Shown here piece after piece: positions 62,428 to 64,000 of a stretch of DNA of 64,000 bases. The notes under the pieces are model-generated. The model made no database searches. It saw nothing but the letters and a program-made list of their open reading frames with translations, and had not been told where the DNA came from. Source of the stretch: Actinospineispora spinosispora DSM 44797 (GTDB lineage: Bacteria; Actinomycetota; Actinomycetes; Mycobacteriales; Pseudonocardiaceae); the NCBI RefSeq assembly GCF_000429025.1, contig NZ_AUBB01000010.1, forward strand, positions 248,001 to 312,000, in the 5' to 3' direction. The translations under genes were made by a program, and so were the position numbers. The first letter of the stretch is position 1. Every line of letters starts with the position of its first letter.

Positions 62428-64000
62428 ATGCCCGCCAGCCCGCCAGAGCTGTTCAACGCAGCCGATTACCTGGTCCACCGCCGGGTCGCCGACGGCGACG
62501 GTGATCGGGTCGCCGTCGAGCACGCCGGCCCCGCGATCAGCTACGCCGAACTCTCCGCCAGGGTCGGGACGGCGGCGGCCGGTCTGGCCGCGATCGGGGT
62601 CCGGCCGGAAGAACGGGTGATGTTCTTCGCCGGAGACACCCCGGAGCTGGCCGAGGGCATTCTCGGCGCCATGCACCTGGGCGCGGTGGCCGTGCCGGTC
62701 TCCACCATGCTCACTTCGGACGACCTCTGTTCGTTGCTCGCCGACTCCCGGGCCAGGGTCCTCGTCACCTCGACCGACTTCGTGGAGACGGCGCGCACGG
62801 CGGTCTCGGCCCTGGTCGCGGCCGGGGGCGCGGCCGGTCCGGAGCTGACCAGGGTGCTCACCATCGGAACCGAGGCGACCGGTTTCGCCCTGCCCGCATC
62901 GAACTGGACCGACCTCATGGCCGGGGGCGCAAGCGTGCCGCCCTACGCGAGCTGGGCCGACTCACCCGCGCTGTGGCTCTACACCTCCGGCACCACCGGC
63001 AGTCCCAAGGCCGCCATGCACAGACACACCGACATCAGGTTCGTCTGCGAGACCTACGGGCGCCAGGTCCTCGGCATCCGACGTGACGACCGCTGTTTCT
63101 CCGTGGCGAAGCTGTTCTTCGCGTACGGCATCGGCAACTCGATGTTCTTCCCGTTCTCGGTGGGCGCGACCACGATCCTCGAATCCGCGCGCCCGACACC
63201 CGAACTGATCGCCGGCGTCGTGGCCAGGCACCGGCCCACGCTGTTCTTCGGGGTGCCCACCTTCTACTCGGCGATGCTCAACGCCCCGATCCCGGACGAG
63301 CCCTTCGCGGACGTCCGGCAGGGGATCTCCGCGGGTGAGCCGCTGCCCGCCACCCTGTTCACCCGGATCCGCGACCGCTTCGGGTTCGAGATCCTCGACG
63401 GAATCGGATCGACGGAGGCGCTGCACATCTTCCTGTCCAACTCCCCGGGAGCCATCCGCCCGGGCAGCTCCGGCACGCCGGTGCCCGGGTACGCCGTGGA
63501 GATCCGCGACGAGACCGACGGCGGCGTCATCACCGACGCGGAGCGCCCCGGCGGTCTGTACATCAAGGGGGAGTCGATCGCCACCGGCTACTGGTGCCGC
63601 GCGGACATCAGCAGACGAGCCTTCCAGGGTGAATGGCTGCGCACCGGGGACACCTATGTGCGCAACGCCGACGGGACCTACTCGTACCTCGGCCGGTCCG
63701 ATGACATGATCAAGGCGGGTGGCATCTGGGTCAGTCCGAGCGAGGTCGAGGCGCGTCTGCTCGAACACCCCGACGTCGTGGAGGTCGCGGTCGTGGGTCT
63801 GCCCGACGCCGACGGGCTCGACAAGCCGCTGGCCGCGGTGGTCACCCGGGCCGGAACGAGAGTGGGGGAGGCTGAGCTGGTGGAGTTCTGTCGAGCGGGG
63901 CTCGCGGCGTTCAAACGCCCGCGACGGGTCGTCCTGGTGGACGAGCTGCCCAAGACCGCGACCGGGAAACTGCAGCGCTACCTGGTCCGCTCGGTACTGA
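62428..64000 (+). CDS. Benzoate-CoA ligase family acyl-CoA synthetase (3' end outside window)
   Basis: ANL-superfamily adenylating enzyme, 524 residues inside the window. The AMP-binding motif is LWLYTSGTTGSPKAAMH, with FFGVPTFYSAML, ISAGEPLPATLF and DGIGSTEALHIFLSN as the aromatic-acid-ligase blocks. WLRTGDTYVRNADGTYSYLGRSDDMIKAGG is the hinge and core, and KTATGKLQRYLVR carries the C-terminal catalytic Lys. It probably activates an aromatic carboxylate such as benzoate. The ATG at 62428 has GGGAGGC 5 bases upstream. The frame is still open at base 64000. No degradation genes are visible before the edge. Confidence 0.88.
   Translation, partial: MPASPPELFNAADYLVHRRVADGDGDRVAVEHAGPAISYAELSARVGTAAAGLAAIGVRPEERVMFFAGDTPELAEGILGAMHLGAVAVPVSTMLTSDDLCSLLADSRARVLVTSTDFVETARTAVSALVAAGGAAGPELTRVLTIGTEATGFALPASNWTDLMAGGASVPPYASWADSPALWLYTSGTTGSPKAAMHRHTDIRFVCETYGRQVLGIRRDDRCFSVAKLFFAYGIGNSMFFPFSVGATTILESARPTPELIAGVVARHRPTLFFGVPTFYSAMLNAPIPDEPFADVRQGISAGEPLPATLFTRIRDRFGFEILDGIGSTEALHIFLSNSPGAIRPGSSGTPVPGYAVEIRDETDGGVITDAERPGGLYIKGESIATGYWCRADISRRAFQGEWLRTGDTYVRNADGTYSYLGRSDDMIKAGGIWVSPSEVEARLLEHPDVVEVAVVGLPDADGLDKPLAAVVTRAGTRVGEAELVEFCRAGLAAFKRPRRVVLVDELPKTATGKLQRYLVRSVL

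Noticed and set aside
1..64000. tRNA, rRNA or transposase genes
   Set aside because: Gaps were read for cloverleaf ends (GGTTCGA-type T loops) and transposase-like proteins, and nothing convincing was found; a covariance search was not possible here.

Overview
The window is high-GC actinobacterial chromosome, most likely from the family Pseudonocardiaceae. The evidence is one long division and cell-wall (dcw) cluster with Wag31/DivIVA, SepF and a mycobacterial-type gene order, MptA mannosyltransferase and LppM homologues, frequent GTG starts, and many 4-bp ATGA/GTGA stop-start overlaps. No rRNA, tRNA, insertion sequence, prophage or CRISPR array was seen. The genus is not determined.

Region 1 (1-9336) follows the M. 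tuberculosis block pknL - Rv2175c - mptA - idsA2 - lppM - Rv2170, with a phytoene synthase (crtB type) and a phytoene desaturase (crtI type) inserted beside the mannosyltransferase and the prenyl diphosphate synthase. The genes could turn isoprenoid units into a linear carotenoid, while the mannosyltransferase builds lipomannan. The mptA-crtI gap (4646-5346) is an island of long dyads and a tandem repeat.

Region 2 (9337-12960) holds a DUF6504 gene and a HEPN-type gene behind a perfect mycobacterial-type LexA box, an orphan ParA ATPase, a methyltransferase and a DUF3040 membrane protein.

Region 3 (12963-17726, minus strand) is a MoxR - DUF58 - transglutaminase operon. It is divergent from mraZ, and the shared interval carries G-rich hexamer repeats with about 10-bp spacing that resemble MraZ boxes on both strands.

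Region 4 (18106-39393) is the dcw cluster: mraZ, rsmH, ftsL, ftsI, murE, murF, mraY, murD, ftsW, murG, murC, ftsQ, ftsZ, pgeF, yggS, sepF, a probable yggT remnant, wag31, and a long disordered membrane protein with a C-terminal Cys motif. The genes supply the UDP-MurNAc-pentapeptide pathway (murC-F), lipid I/II formation (mraY, murG), septal polymerisation and cross-linking (ftsW, ftsI) and Z-ring assembly and polar growth (ftsZ, sepF, wag31).

Region 5 (39394-60317) has ileS behind a T-box leader, then lspA, an rluD-type pseudouridine synthase and dnaE. Accessory genes lie between them: a divergent hemC paralogue, an ABM-domain protein, a methyltransferase, a CPBP protease, an acyltransferase, an HTH/SRPBCC pair, a TetR/SRPBCC divergent pair with a double palindromic operator, a cation/proton antiporter, a secreted alpha/beta hydrolase and a NarL-type two-component system. 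The order dcw - ileS - lspA - rluD - dnaE matches what I recall of Streptomyces; M. tuberculosis has it split into two loci.

Region 6 (60329-64000) contains a perfect 22-bp-arm terminator, a membrane-anchored STAND-like ATPase with TPRs, and the start of a benzoate-CoA ligase-family gene that runs off the window.
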